From Neostapfia colusana (lineage: Eukaryota; Streptophyta; Magnoliopsida; Poales; Poaceae), in contig JASWHV010000018.1 in the NCBI GenBank assembly GCA_030760725.1, positions 21,112,273-21,176,272 of the forward strand: a DNA stretch of 64,000 nucleotides, given 5' to 3'. Within the stretch, counting starts at the first letter, position 1. Each line of letters opens with the position of its first letter. The position numbers were made by a program, and so were the translations under genes. This document shows, one piece after another, positions 10,728 to 21,228 of this stretch. The notes below the pieces were generated by a model, which did no database searches, was not told the origin of the DNA, and worked only from the letters and a program-made list of their open reading frames with translations.

Positions 10728-11331
10728 GTGCCTAAACATGCTTAAGCGGCACTTTGGCAGCTGCTATTTTAAACAGAGATAATGATATATGTATGTGTGT
10801 ATAAACTTCTTGCGTTCCTACTATAACTGATGCCTTTTGGAATGAATTCCAGTTAGTATGAAATGGCAGAAGGTGTTTCCAGGCATAGAGATTGACACTA
10901 GCCAGCCACCAATTGTTTTTAAGAGTCAGCGGTACACACTAACTGGTGTTCCACCTGAGCGCCAAAAGATTATGGTGAAGGGTGGAATATTGAAGGTGAA
11001 CTGTCTTGTTGAGTGCTTATATAGTTGGTATATATGCACTGTAGCAACTGGATAACAGTGTTATCTGCATAATACAGGATGATGCGGATTGGTCTACCTT
11101 GGGAGTGAAAGATGTGAGATGCTTAACTTATTCTCTATGCTCATATATGTGCTATATCAAGTTGCTTAGATGCTATTATAAGTTTTATTCTAAATTATGA
11201 CTGAATGCAAAATGTACTTTGCAGGGTCAAAAGTTGATGATGATAGGTACAGATGATGAAATTGTGAAAGCCCGAGAGAAGAAAGGTCCGGTGTTTGTTG
11301 AGGATCTGCCAGAAGCATTGCAAGTGGCTAC
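10728..11331 (+). pseudogene. UBP6: Fragment of a UBP6/UBP7-like ubiquitin-specific protease gene (N-terminal ubiquitin-like domain)
   Basis: The only host-gene sequence seen. Three exons with canonical GT-AG introns encode the N-terminal ubiquitin-like domain of the USP14/Ubp6 family, a deubiquitinase that docks on the proteasome. Exon A is 10853-10995 (after a ttccag acceptor) with LTGVPPERQKIMVKGG; exon B is 11078-11113 with DDADWSTLGVKD; exon C is 11225-11331 with GQKLMMIGTDDEIVKA and VFVEDLPEAL. Phases join without interruption, so the frame was intact. The first exon (expected to encode only a few residues) and the whole catalytic USP domain are absent: the left side is cut in the first intron by D1 and the right side in exon C by D2. 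It could be the real locus destroyed by insertions, or a gene fragment carried earlier by another transposon; the window cannot decide. Introns show it is not a processed retrocopy. Confidence 0.85.
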
Positions 11332-11630
11332 TGTCGAAGTGTGTGGTCGACACTTCCCCCGGACCTGCTCTGGGCAGCCCGCAGAGGTTCTTTTTTGGAG
11401 GGGCTAGTCGCTTGCGGAGAGCTTAAGCGTAGGGACGAATTAGGGAGGAGCTTGACACGGCGAGTTTTATGTGGTTTGGGCCGCCGGAGCGTAAAACCCT
11501 ACGTCCACGGTGAGCTGAGGTGCTCGCTGTATTGCTTGTTGCTCAGAACCGGAGTCCTGAGCTTGAGGATGAGTTATGCCTAGGGTGTGAGTTGCTGTAG
11601 TGCGAACCCTTGCTAACGTTGCCTACCCGA

Positions 11631-11641
11631 GCCTTTTATAG
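11631..11641 (-). promoter_or_regulatory. TATA box in D2 3' LTR
   Basis: CTATAAAAGGC on the minus strand, identical to the D1 LTR box. From this LTR, transcription would read leftwards into the UBP6 fragment in antisense. Confidence 0.6.
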
Positions 11642-12039
11642 TCCAAGACTCGTGTGGCTTACAAGGGGGGCCCGGGACCCGACAGGTGGTCCCGGGGAGA
11701 TTGCCTGCCGACTATCGTATCCGCAGTTATGTCGGTAGTTGTCTCTGGCGAAGGCTTCTGAGTCTTCGTCTTGCCGCCCTGCCCATGCCACATGCTAGTC
11801 GTAGTGGTTGATGACGGCGGGAGAGGCAGGGGATGTCTTGTCGTTGTGTTTATTGGCTGGCAGGTTCTGGCACCGAGCGCCAGTCTGTGATGCGACTGGG
11901 CGCAACAGCACTTGACAGAGGCGTGCTCTGCGTCTCCACGTCTTGGGAAGGCGCGGGCCTTGAATACCTTGTACGGGCAAGGTATGGTGCGTCTTTACGC
12001 CCGCTGCCTACCGCTCGGGGGCAGGCAGCGCCGTTCTGC

Positions 12040-12345
12040 TGGACACGTGGCGGGCCTGGAGCTCTCCAGGAGAGGGAGGTCCGGCCCCGCAGGACACGTG
12101 GAGCCTTCGGACCTCTCCCAACGGAGGGGGGAGGTCCGGCTTCTGTCGGCCACGTGGCGGGCCCGGAGCTCTCCTCTAAGGAGCGGGAGGTCCGGCCCCG
12201 CGGGATACGCTGTGCCTTTAGAGCCCTCCCCACGGAGGGGAGGTCTGGCTACTGTTGGCCACGTGGCGGGCCCGGAGCTCTCCTCTGAGGAGAGGGAGGT
12301 CCGGCCCCGCTGGACACGTGGCGCCTTCGGGGCTCTCCCTGCGGA
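12040..12345. repeat. GC-rich tandem hairpin array in D2 LTR
   Basis: Same units as in D1, better preserved: five CACGTG cores at 12044-12049, 12095-12100, 12151-12156, 12260-12265 and 12315-12320, each next to self-complementary GGAGCTCTCC- or GGTCCGG-type segments. Confidence 0.8.
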
Positions 12346-12410
12346 GAAGGGCGAGATCCTTAGGCATTTTCCTCTGTGCGCGGGGGTACCCCATATCGCG
12401 CGTACCGACA

Positions 12411-12426
12411 GTGGCCCCCGGGCCCA
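12411..12426 (-). promoter_or_regulatory. Polypurine tract of D2
   Basis: The minus strand reads GGGCCCGGGGGCCAC directly before the 3' LTR. This is the expected position of the plus-strand primer and identifies this LTR as 3'. It is not pure purine. Confidence 0.55.
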
Positions 12427-12827
12427 TCTCGGGGGAGATAGCGAGCCCGAGGTGGGGCCTCCGTCTCTCCTGTTCCGCGCACTTTCTCTAAGTCCCGCAT
12501 TGACCGCTGCCGGAGCACGAACAGTCGCGGGATCGTGGGAGCGTGTGCCCACTTGATGTTTGCTTTTACTGTGGCGGTTCCCAAGGCTGCCACTTCTGCA
12601 CGTTGTGGCGCTTTCTTCGGGAACCACCGAAGTGCCTTGCCGGCTCGTCTTCTTGGGGGACTGACTCCTTGACCCACCGCTTCAGCTGGGCGGCTTGGGT
12701 CCACCTGTCATCGGCGCTCGTTCTTGGAACCGATGCGGTTGTCGATGCGGTGTATTCTAAGAGTTTTGAATCGCTTGGAATCGCACCTAGGGAGTGTTAA
12801 ACGAAGCCACAACGTGGGTTGGTTCCC

Positions 12828-12836
12828 TTTATAAGG
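12828..12836 (+). promoter_or_regulatory. Candidate antisense TATA box in D2 3' region
   Basis: TTTATAAGG on the plus strand, 50 bp before an ATG at 12886 that opens a 35-codon frame. The spacing suits a plant TATA, start site and short leader. This would drive transcription opposite to D2. Confidence 0.35.
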
Positions 12837-12885
12837 CTTCCAGCACTTGCACCTTCGTTGAGTTTCTGCGACCTTATCTTCTCCC

Positions 12886-12993
12886 ATGGCTTCTAACCCT
12901 CCTTCGGAGGGGATCACTCTCGATTTCCTCCGGCGGCAGCTTCTGCACCAAGTCAGGATCCAGGGAGCCTGCACGCCTTGCCTCTGGAGGTGA
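12886..12993 (+). other. Short antisense open frame in D2 3' region
   Basis: ATG at 12886 in a good context (CCCATGGC), then 35 codons starting MASNPPSEGITLDFLRRQLL, ending at TGA 12991-12993. A neighbouring plus frame from 12978 continues with PRDPRFVIPTGLFLSDDW, suggesting one longer antisense ORF broken by a frameshift. Downstream plus-strand open frames (13262-13657) run through the repeats. Possibly a remnant of the antisense additional ORF known from some Tat elements; function unknown. Confidence 0.35.
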
Positions 12994-13074
12994 CGCCTCC
13001 AAGAGACCCCAGGTTTGTCATCCCAACTGGACTCTTCTTGAGCGACGACTGGCTGAGGGTTCCCAGGCGTTGCG

Positions 13075-13515
13075 TCCTTTCTCCTCAAATGGTGGAGTCT
13101 CCAAAGAAACTGCTGACACGTCGAGGAGGCTTCAGGCGAGGAGTCTCCAAGGAAGCTGCTGAAGCACCAAGGAGGACTCCAGGCGGCAGAGTCTCCAAGG
13201 AAACTGCTCAAGCGGCGGGGGGGGGGGGGGGGGGGGGGGAGGGGGGGCTTCAGAAGCATCCTTGATGACACCGGCCCTTGCGCTGGTTATGGCCGAGATG
13301 ATCCCTGTGCTCAGGTCGGAGGAGTCTTCAGGGAAGCTGCGTCCTCTCTCCTCAGGCGGTGGAGTCTCCAAAGAAACTGCTGACACGCCGAGGAGGACTC
13401 CAGGCGGTAGAGTCTCCAAGGAAACTGTTGAAGCAGCGGACGGGGCTTCAGAAGCGTCCTTGATGACACCGGACCTTGCGCTGGTGATGGCCGAGATGAT
13501 CCCTGTGCTCGGGTC
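13075..13515. repeat. Imperfect tandem repeats with poly-G tract in D2 3' region
   Basis: The phrase GGTGGAGTCTCCAAAGAAAC recurs near 13091 and 13360, GTCTCCAAGGAAACTG recurs near 13190 and 13412, and a block starting CTTGATGACACCGG recurs near 13260 and 13459. A homopolymer of 23 G residues (13217-13239), then A, then a further 7 G, lies between repeats. The G run could form G-quadruplex DNA and is also a likely place for assembly error. Confidence 0.75.
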
Positions 13516-13814
13516 ACGAAGCAGGAGAACGCCGCCAGGGCTGAAGTTGGGGACGTGGCCGTTCTCGCAGCTTCTAGGTTCTGGACGTGCCAGGGGAACC
13601 CTAAGGCTTGTTTCTTTCTTTTTTATCGAGTCTGTAGTCCAGCTCATGGAGCCATGAATACATAGACTCTTATGACCCCTCGTGCCTGTGATGCCCTTGT
13701 CTTCTTCTTGGCTTCGCCTGGCCGAGCCCCTAGCTCCGTAAGGTACTCATAGGCCTTCACCAATCTCGAGGGTCTGCACAGACACCTTCCCTAGGTCCTT
13801 ACTGTATTAAGGGC

Positions 13815-14085
13815 CCCAGAGGTCTCCGGAGCCGCCCCATGAGGACAGGGAGGTCCGGATCTGCTGGACACGTGGCGGGCCCAGAGCTCTCCTCTGAGGA
13901 GAGGGAGGTCCCGCCCCGCAGGACACGTGGAGCCTTCGGACCTCTCCCCACGTAGGGTGGAGGTCCGGCTTCTGCCCGCCACGTGGCGGGTCCGGAGCCC
14001 CTCCTGAGGAGGTGGGAGCCCCGGCCCCGCTGGACACGTGGGGCCTCCGGGGCCCGCCCCTGCTGAGGGGGTGGGGTCCGGATCT
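13815..14085. repeat. Second CACGTG hairpin array, internal to D2
   Basis: Units match those of the LTR arrays (GGACACGTGG, CTCTCCTCTGAGGAGAG), with four CACGTG cores at 13869-13874, 13924-13929, 13980-13985 and 14035-14040. It is not part of a second LTR because the flanking LTR sequence is absent. Confidence 0.75.
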
Positions 14086-14710
14086 CCCGGTTTTGCGCGG
14101 TCCGTAGCGGCCCCTGGTAGGCGTGGCCAACTGTTTGGGTACTCCTACCATACTCCTGCGGGAAGCCAAGGCCGGAGGGTCCTGCACACAAACAAGGGAA
14201 ACGTAATTCTCCTTGGGGCTCCCCCCTTTCCGATCTCATAGTCTTATTTGGCTTACAATCCTGATTCGGTGCACGATGCTTGGGAATTTTGGTGCACGAC
14301 GTGCCGGGGGCTCGGGGCCCCCTGGCCATCGGCAGGTCCCCCAATCGCGACCGCCCCAGGCAGGATAGCAAATGCCGACTAGAGTTGAGAATGGGAAAAA
14401 GGGGACTGGGTGTATGGTGAACAAACCCACGAAGCGCGGTCATAAAAATTAATACATAATTCGAATGAGCATAAAGGAAGAGCAAAGCAGGAAAGGTTCT
14501 TTCCCTATAAATTTCCATAGGCGGAAAACAGGCTAAACATGGAGGCCATGACCCGTCCCATTAAAAAGGGAAGCAAGACTCTACGCGCTTGGAGTCAGAA
14601 CCAGGCAAAGCTGAACGTAGTCCTGGACCGTCCCCTGAGACTGCTGCTCCGAGCGCTGTTCCGGGACTCTATGGAATCTATTAGAAAGAAGAAACTGTCC
14701 TGCTACTGTT

Positions 14711-16123
14711 CTAGGGGTAGAACTTACGGAGGTGTTCGATGTTCCAGGGGTTCGGGAGCAGATCCCCACCCTCGGTGGAAAGGCGTACGCACCCGGGGCG
14801 GCATACTTTTGTGACTCGGAAAGGACCTTCCCAACTAGGGGAGAGTTTGTGGGTCCCTTCGCGATAAAGTATGCGCCACAGCACCAGGCCACCTTCCTGC
14901 AGCTCCCGGGCACGCACAGACCTCTGGTGGTAGCGGCGGAGCGCTTGTCTGTACCATGCGTTACGGAGTGCTGCATGCAATCGGACCTCGTCAACAAGGT
15001 CGATGTCTCCGCGCCGGAGGTTGTCCTGTGCGGATTCGTCATAAGCTCGGACGCGGTGAGACTTCATGGTGATCTCTGGGGGAAGCACAGCTTCAGCCCC
15101 ATACACCATGAAGAAGGGTGTCTCTCCGGTGGCCTGGCTCTGGGATGTCCGGTTAGCCCATAGTGTGCTCGGAAGCGCATCCACCCAATTGGCACCATGT
15201 TTCTTCAGGCTGGCATAGGTGCGGGTCTTGAGGCCCCGGAGAATCTCGGCGTTGGCCCTCTCGACTTGCCCATTGCTATTTGGGTGAGCAACAGAGGCAT
15301 AGCACACCTGGATGCCGAGGTCTTCGCAGTAGTCTTGGAAAGCTGCGCTGGTGAGCTGGGTCCCGTTGTCGGTGATGATTCTGTTCGGGACCCCGAACCG
15401 GCAGACAATCGACTTGATGAACTTTACTGCGGATTGCTTGTTGATGGTGACAACTGGTGTGGCTTCCGGCCACTTGGTGATCTTGTCGATGGCGACATAG
15501 AGGTACCGGAATCCCCCGACGGCTATGGGGAATGGTCCCAGGATGCCCAACCCCCATACGGCAAACGGCCATGAGGGTGGGATCATCTGTACCGCCTGAG
15601 CCGGTGTATGGATCTGCTTGGCATGGAACTGGCACGCCTTGCAGCTCTCGACCAGCTTGACGGCATCCTGGAGTGCTGTCGGCCAGTAGAAGCCATGCCG
15701 GAAGGCTTTACCGACAAGCGTGCGTGAGGAAGAGTGACTCCCACATTCGCCTCCATGGAGCTCAGCGAGCAAGTCGCAGCCTTCGCCCTGGGTTATGCAC
15801 CGCAATAGGACGTGGTTGGCGCCACGCCGGTAGAGATCCCCTTCTACCAGCGTGTATCTCTTAGCCATACGCCCGATCCGTTCAGCGGTTGCATGTTCAT
15901 CAGGGAGGATGTTGTCTTTTAAGTAGTCCCGGATCTCCGTGATCCATGCATCGGGTCTGACTTGAGCTTCTGGATGTTGAGCGCTGGGTTGCACGGAGTC
16001 CCCAGTGATGCTTACGGTCCTTGGCGGCATCCATGGCTGCAGGGCCGCCGGGACCGCCAGCTTCGAGGTGCTGGTCCAGCCCCCTTCGCCCGGCTCGGCG
16101 GGCCGGGCTGTGGGCCACAGCAA
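14711..16123 (-). pseudogene. D2 integrase and upstream linker, truncated by element B
   Basis: Open frame of about 470 codons. It contains the HHCC zinc-binding region (ELHGGECGSH and ESCKACQFH), the catalytic core and a C-terminal tail ending in NIEHLRKFYP. Integrase inserts the cDNA into the genome. Of the DDE triad, the second Asp (ITDNGTQ) and Glu (NGQVERANAE) are present, but the first is Gly in the context VWGLGILGPF (codon 15545-15547), where the D1 copy retains Asp. The frame continues across element B into RNase H at 45742. The first codons of the apparent ORF (16124-16147) belong to the LTR of B and are not native. Confidence 0.88.
16119..16123. repeat. Target-site duplication, left copy, of element B (AGCAA)
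   Basis: Partner at 45737-45741. In the related D1 copy the uninterrupted site reads GGCAACGTCC near 1177. Confidence 0.85.
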
Positions 16124-18097
16124 TGTAAGGGCCTCAGTTTTTGACACCTAGTTGAAGTGTTCATCACCCCACACACACACCTCATTTGAGGAAAGATGAT
16201 GAACACAAATGAAGAGCAAGTAACCACCATCAACATACTCATTAGAGAACAAACTCACACATTGCAAAAGTGGTATTTCCCACATGTGATATAGGTGGGC
16301 TGGACATATGAAAACTCCTACACTTTGCTAAGGATGTCCATGCCAAGTTTCACCCAAATTCAAAACCTTTTGAGGTCATTTTGGGTATAGTTAGAAAGAG
16401 GGCAGTCTGAAACCATATTCAAATTCAACTGTTTTTATCCCATGAATTTAAAAGTGGGAGGCATATTCTTACTCAGTACATTTTTGTGAGCCCACACACC
16501 AATTTTCACTCCATTTGGAGTTGATCTTGACATGAGCTAAGTGGGGGAAATTCAAACTTTATTTGAATTTCAAACTGAACTTGTGCTGAAATTCATTCAA
16601 ACCAAACCTCATTTGAACTTTGATCAATTCAAATGGCTCATGGGTGTATAATTTGAATTACCAGGAGTACTATGGGGCTCACTGTTTGCAACAGTGATTA
16701 GGAGTAAATTTCAGAGGTTAAAACTGGAAGTGGGACCCACATGTCAGCCACCACTTCAACTCAAACCGACTGAAATTTTCTCACTCGGTTAACCGAGCCG
16801 CCGCTGCGATCGCCACCGAGGGGAGCCGCCGCGCCAGCAGCTGCTTGCCCACGCGAGGACGTGAGGCAGTGCAGAGCCTTCTTAAGGCGCCCTCCCCCCT
16901 CCTCGGCCGAAGCCTCACCCGTTTCTTTCCCCGCAAGAACTCAGCGCCGGCTGAAATTTTCCGCAGCTCGGAATCGACCGGAGAGCGCCGATCACAGCTT
17001 CCTCCGTCCCCTCCAGAGCCACCGCAAGGTACTAGAGACCTTCCTCCGTCTTCCCCGCTGCTAGAATTCAGTTGAAACCGATTGATATCGGCTGTGCCGA
17101 AAGATCAATTCGGTGACTTAGAACCGCCGCACCTCGGGCTTCCGTGGACAGCCCAACCAGGGTGTTGTCACGCCCGAGCCAAGGCACCCTTGGACGCGCT
17201 GGTGACCGGTGCTGCTCACCCCCGAGCCACAGCTCGAGTGGTTGCTCACCGGCGGCGAATTTCCAGTTTTCCCCTTTCTGTGCGCAGAACGACCTTCGGG
17301 TGCGATTCCGTTGAATTCGTGCTCTAGAAAGAGTTAGAGGGCCTCAATCCACTCTCACACAAACTAGACACGGTAACGCACAAGTTGCCTTCACAACCCT
17401 TGGCCGGAGAACCTCTGTACCCGGCGTAATTCGAGGTTTACCAATGGCGGAATAAACGGGAGGCATCGGGCGCACGGTGAGGACCTACTTCGGGCCTTCC
17501 CCGAGCTGCCTCGAGCTCATGTCGACCTTCCCTGAGGTCCACTGATGCTTCCCGACCGGTTCCTCGAGTAGTTGAGGTGCTAGGGAAGTCAGCCGACATG
17601 GCCGAAGTCTTTCCGAGGTGGCAGCTCGTCGCCGACCATGCACCGGCCATTATCATGAGCAGCTGACCCCAGAATCCTGTTCCCCGAGTGAAAGTAGGCA
17701 GGGGCGGCCAAAATCGTAAAGTTTGGAGCTGTACAGAAGCCGGCGGCGAGCTCTCTGGCGAGGTCCCTCGGCGGTGGAGCGCGGGCATCGCGAGGTTGAA
17801 GAAAGGGGTGGACCCCAGCTGTCAGCGGCCGATATTTTGAATCAGGATCGGGCTGCGGCTGGGATCGGGTGTGCTGCCGCGAAAAATCCTTGTGGGTCGC
17901 GGTTTGCTGTCGCCTCGGCGTGCGACGCGTGTCCCCGGGGCCCACGCGCGAGTTTAAACTTTTCCCCGATTTTCAGATTTCCTTCAAACTTCAAATCCTC
18001 ATAACTTTGGCTAGAAAGCTCCAAATCGAGTGAACCAAATTTTTCTGGATTCAGATCTCTGAGAACTTTCCAGAAAATCAAGTTTCACTTCATGAAA
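16124..18097 (+). repeat. 5' LTR of B, first part
   Basis: Starts TGTAAGGGCC and aligns with 41684-43665 of the 3' LTR with scattered substitutions and a (CA)n length difference near 16165. It is cut at 18097 by element A. The TGAAA at 18093-18097 is the left target duplication of A. The central GC-rich 16780-17960 differs from the centre of solo LTRs C1 and C2. No genes. Confidence 0.92.
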
Positions 18098-18883
18098 TAT
18101 AACAGCGCTCAGATGCCACGCTGAGACGGCCCCACGGGACCTCGTCGGGTGGTGCCGTGTTATGCGGCACCCAACAGCACACGGGTTGCAGAAACACATC
18201 ATATTACATAAATAGTTTAGCGGAAGCGTACAAGAATGCTTTACAAATAGTTATATCAGAGTAAACTACAGCGGAAGACTATCACTCTCACGACTCATGT
18301 CTAAACTAGCAACAAAGAAACGGTCCAGCCCGCGGACGTTTCTTACTAGCAACACGAAGACATGCAGCGGCGAGGATGCTCTTAGAGTAAGCACTCGGAG
18401 GTTCCCGAGTCTCATCGGCACCTCTTCTCATAATCAGCGAGTCAATTACCTGCAAAACAACTCGGATAGCATCCGTGAGCATAACGCTCAGCAAGACTTA
18501 ACCGTCACCCTAAACATGAAACTCTAAGTGAGGTTATGGACCTAACATAGGATGGCATAAGCATAAGTAAACTCGCCTAAAAGTGAATCCTTACTTTCAG
18601 TATTAATTGCAGTATTTTAAGTAACCCTGGGCACGCCACATCGGGAGTCCACAATCAAACAAGAAACGCTTTCCCCCGATGTAAATTGCTCATGGCATAA
18701 AAGAATCGAGTTTGCACTAGCCTATTCATCAAGCTCCAATACAAGGTAGAATAATACTTCACATCAAGATGATTAGTTCCTTTCTCATGCAAGTTCTTAC
18801 TACGTCACGACTGTGAGAACAAGTATGCTCGGTCCATTCCGCGAGCGACGGTGATTCGAATCAATAACACCCGGACTACACGA

Positions 18884-18938
18884 CACGTACGCCCGTACTC
18901 GACGTTGCCTACAACAACCATCACTGACGTCGTACGTG
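18884..18938 (-). ncRNA. Conserved LTR stem-loop, copy in A 3' LTR
   Basis: Outer stem CACGTACG/CGTACGTG, apical GTTGTTGTAGGCAAC; 786 nt from the LTR 3' end in the direction of transcription. Identical in the other A LTR. Confidence 0.6.
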
Positions 18939-21218
18939 GCAGCCTTTCCCCCGTTTCACCCCCGCTGAATCGATCAAGTCGCCCCGTACAGTAGCTACTC
19001 TCATGGTGCACCTTCCGACGTGAGATGTCATGAGAATATTCCCCACATACTGCACACCGGCCGTCCGCCTGAGGCGACCCGAAAAGTCTCAACGACAGCT
19101 TCCCGAGGTACATCGGTTTACTGGGTCCCATATAGCCAGCATGAGTCCGGTACACAACTCAAACTTGTTCAACAGGGCCGCATACGGATCGGTCCTTGAC
19201 CGACACGGACAGGTCTACAGCACTCAGGCCCCTATGTCCTGCTGCTCCTACAACCTTCCGGTCTCAACTTTAACTTGCTAATTCATTTACGAACCAATAC
19301 CGTATGCCCCTGTTGTTCCTAAATCTGCGAGTAGCATCTCACCACTCGACTTCTACCGAACCGTACTTAAGCATGGCAGTTCTACACGGTGAAAGACACC
19401 TACCCAATACTCCATGGGTCATTTGGCTATGCAAGAGGAGTATCAATCACTAGACCTAATGCACAGTTCATATCTTGACCGAAAGTGAGTACAAAATAAA
19501 AACTTAACAGCTGTTAAATGCAAACCGGAGCTTGCCTGTTTTGCAGGGTAGTCGTATAAGCAGTTAGTATCCTTGCAGATCCACCCTTGACTCTCCGGAG
19601 CTTGATCCACTTTGATGAATCACTCCTTTGAGTCCCCTTCGTTGTGGTTCCTATTGAAATGCATATGCATATGTTTCATGGGATGTAATGGAAAGAAGTT
19701 ATAGAATTACTTTCTTAAGAACAGAGGTTGTGTGGAAAAGCCAAGCATGGCTTGGTTTGCCTCTGTTGTGCAAAGAACAGAATTAAACTAATTTGACCTT
19801 AAGGCCCTTAGCTATACACTAACCCTTTTCTCTAATGAACATAATAGATAAGCTGAAAGGATTTGAGTGCAACTGAAGAACAAGAACTCCAATGGCCTCA
19901 AAACCTTTACAGCAGGTTCTATACTACCTAAGAATTTAGCTTGCCAAATTGCAGCTAATGTGGAGTCATATTGTGTCCCCCATAATTCTCACAATATCTC
20001 TTATGTATTTTTCCCTTATACATAAGTATGGAGAATAAGAACAGGGAGTTCCAGGACTCATCTTGGGCTGATATTTTACATGTGAGTTCTTGATCACATG
20101 AGAGTCATCTGGTCCAAAATTCAGCCCTTTTACTTGGGTAGTTCTCCCAGAACAATTCTTTAAGCATTTGTACTTAATAGAATTAATTCTGTAGTAATGT
20201 GCATTTTCATGCCCAACTAAGTGAACTACAATTCCAAGTATGTCCCAGAGAGCTTTCCTAAATTTTCCTATGATTTTTGGAGCTATGGATTGCTCAGAAC
20301 AGATTTTTGAAGTGGGAAACATTTTCTGAAAATGTTTCTGGACTCTTATGACACAGCAGATTGTTTTTAGCAAATTCCTACTCAAATGATCTTCAAATGA
20401 GCTGAAAATTTGCTATAAGGTCAACAATATGCTAAAGAATATTCTGGCAAAATTTGGGTATTTTTGGATAAACCAAACTCCCTCTATAATTCTTTTCCAG
20501 AAAACTTTCCAAGAATTTTCCAGAATTAAATAATTCGTTTCATACAAATTGGGTTGTACCTCTGGATAGTACTCTCTTAAAGGAATCCAACAAAATTTAT
20601 CTCACTATTTTTGGAGCTTCCTACACCAAGTTATGCATTTTACAAGTTTGCACAACTCTCTGTTTGATTTTTAAACAGCACAGTAGCGCGTGGGGCCCAC
20701 GGGTCAGGTGCTTCTTCAACCTCCCGCCAGAGCCCGCGGGTGCACACCAGCAGAAAACTTGGCATGGCTCGTTCTCCCTCATTTCTCCACCAAATGAGCT
20801 CCGGTTTCGCCCTACATGCTCCTGGGAACGTGGCGCAGCTGCCGGGCAAGGTTTCCCCGCATGAAAACGGCTGTAGGTGGGTCGGCACCGGTGGGGCGGC
20901 TCGGGAGCTCGACATGGACGCGTTCCAGCGTGTCCAAGGCATCTCCCGGCGAGCTATGATGTCCTACAGCATCCCTATGGCTCTAGGAACATGGAACGGG
21001 GATCAGATCATGCAGGAAGTGGCTGCAACCTAGTCCTCACCGTGGACCATGGCAGTTTTGGCCGCCGGCGATGATTTCTCGTCGCCCGGGGCCTAGGAGG
21101 GTCGGTTTCCTTTGGTTTTCGGCGTGGGAGGGCGCTAGGGCATCTAGTTGCTGTGGTTTGAATTGTAGGAGGTGTGATCAATCGGTTTGGGAGAATTTCC
21201 CGAATTAAACACATGCTG

Positions 21219-21228
21219 TTTTATACGT
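21219..21228 (-). promoter_or_regulatory. Candidate TATA box in A 3' LTR
   Basis: CGTATAAAAC on the minus strand at the edge of the GC-rich domain. The 5' LTR counterpart that would drive the genomic transcript is 31351-31360. Confidence 0.5.

Larger units (their letters stand above)
11332..12410 (-). repeat. 3' LTR of element D2 (1079 bp)
   Basis: It has the same termini as the D1 LTR (minus strand TGTCGGTAC to CTTCGACA). On its right is a purine-rich tract and D2 internal sequence; on its left is UBP6 exon sequence with candidate target duplication gctac (11327-11331), whose partner lies beyond the window. It carries the TATA box at 11631-11641 and the hairpin array at 12040-12345. Confidence 0.9.
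12411..14710 (-). other. Long 3' untranslated region of D2
   Basis: About 2.3 kb between the integrase stop and the 3' LTR with no gene in the element's own direction. It holds, from left to right: a plus-strand TATA-like site and short antisense open frame (12828-12993); an imperfect repeat region with a poly-G tract (13075-13515); a second copy of the LTR-type CACGTG hairpin array (13815-14085); and a block conserved with D1 positions 1-516 (14194-14710). Long 3' regions with extra or antisense ORFs are known in Tat-lineage elements such as Grande. Confidence 0.7.

Noticed and set aside
9639..12410. Two similar LTRs flanking the UBP6 fragment, looking like a small gene-carrying LTR element
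   Set aside because: The primer-binding site lies on the left side of 9639 and the polypurine tract on the right side of 12410, so the LTRs are the 5' LTR of D1 and the 3' LTR of D2. There is no primer site or polypurine tract next to the gene fragment.
16780..17960. Possible host gene in the GC-rich part of the B LTR
   Set aside because: The same sequence recurs in the 3' LTR at 42300-43520, and its open frames are short with no recognisable domain.
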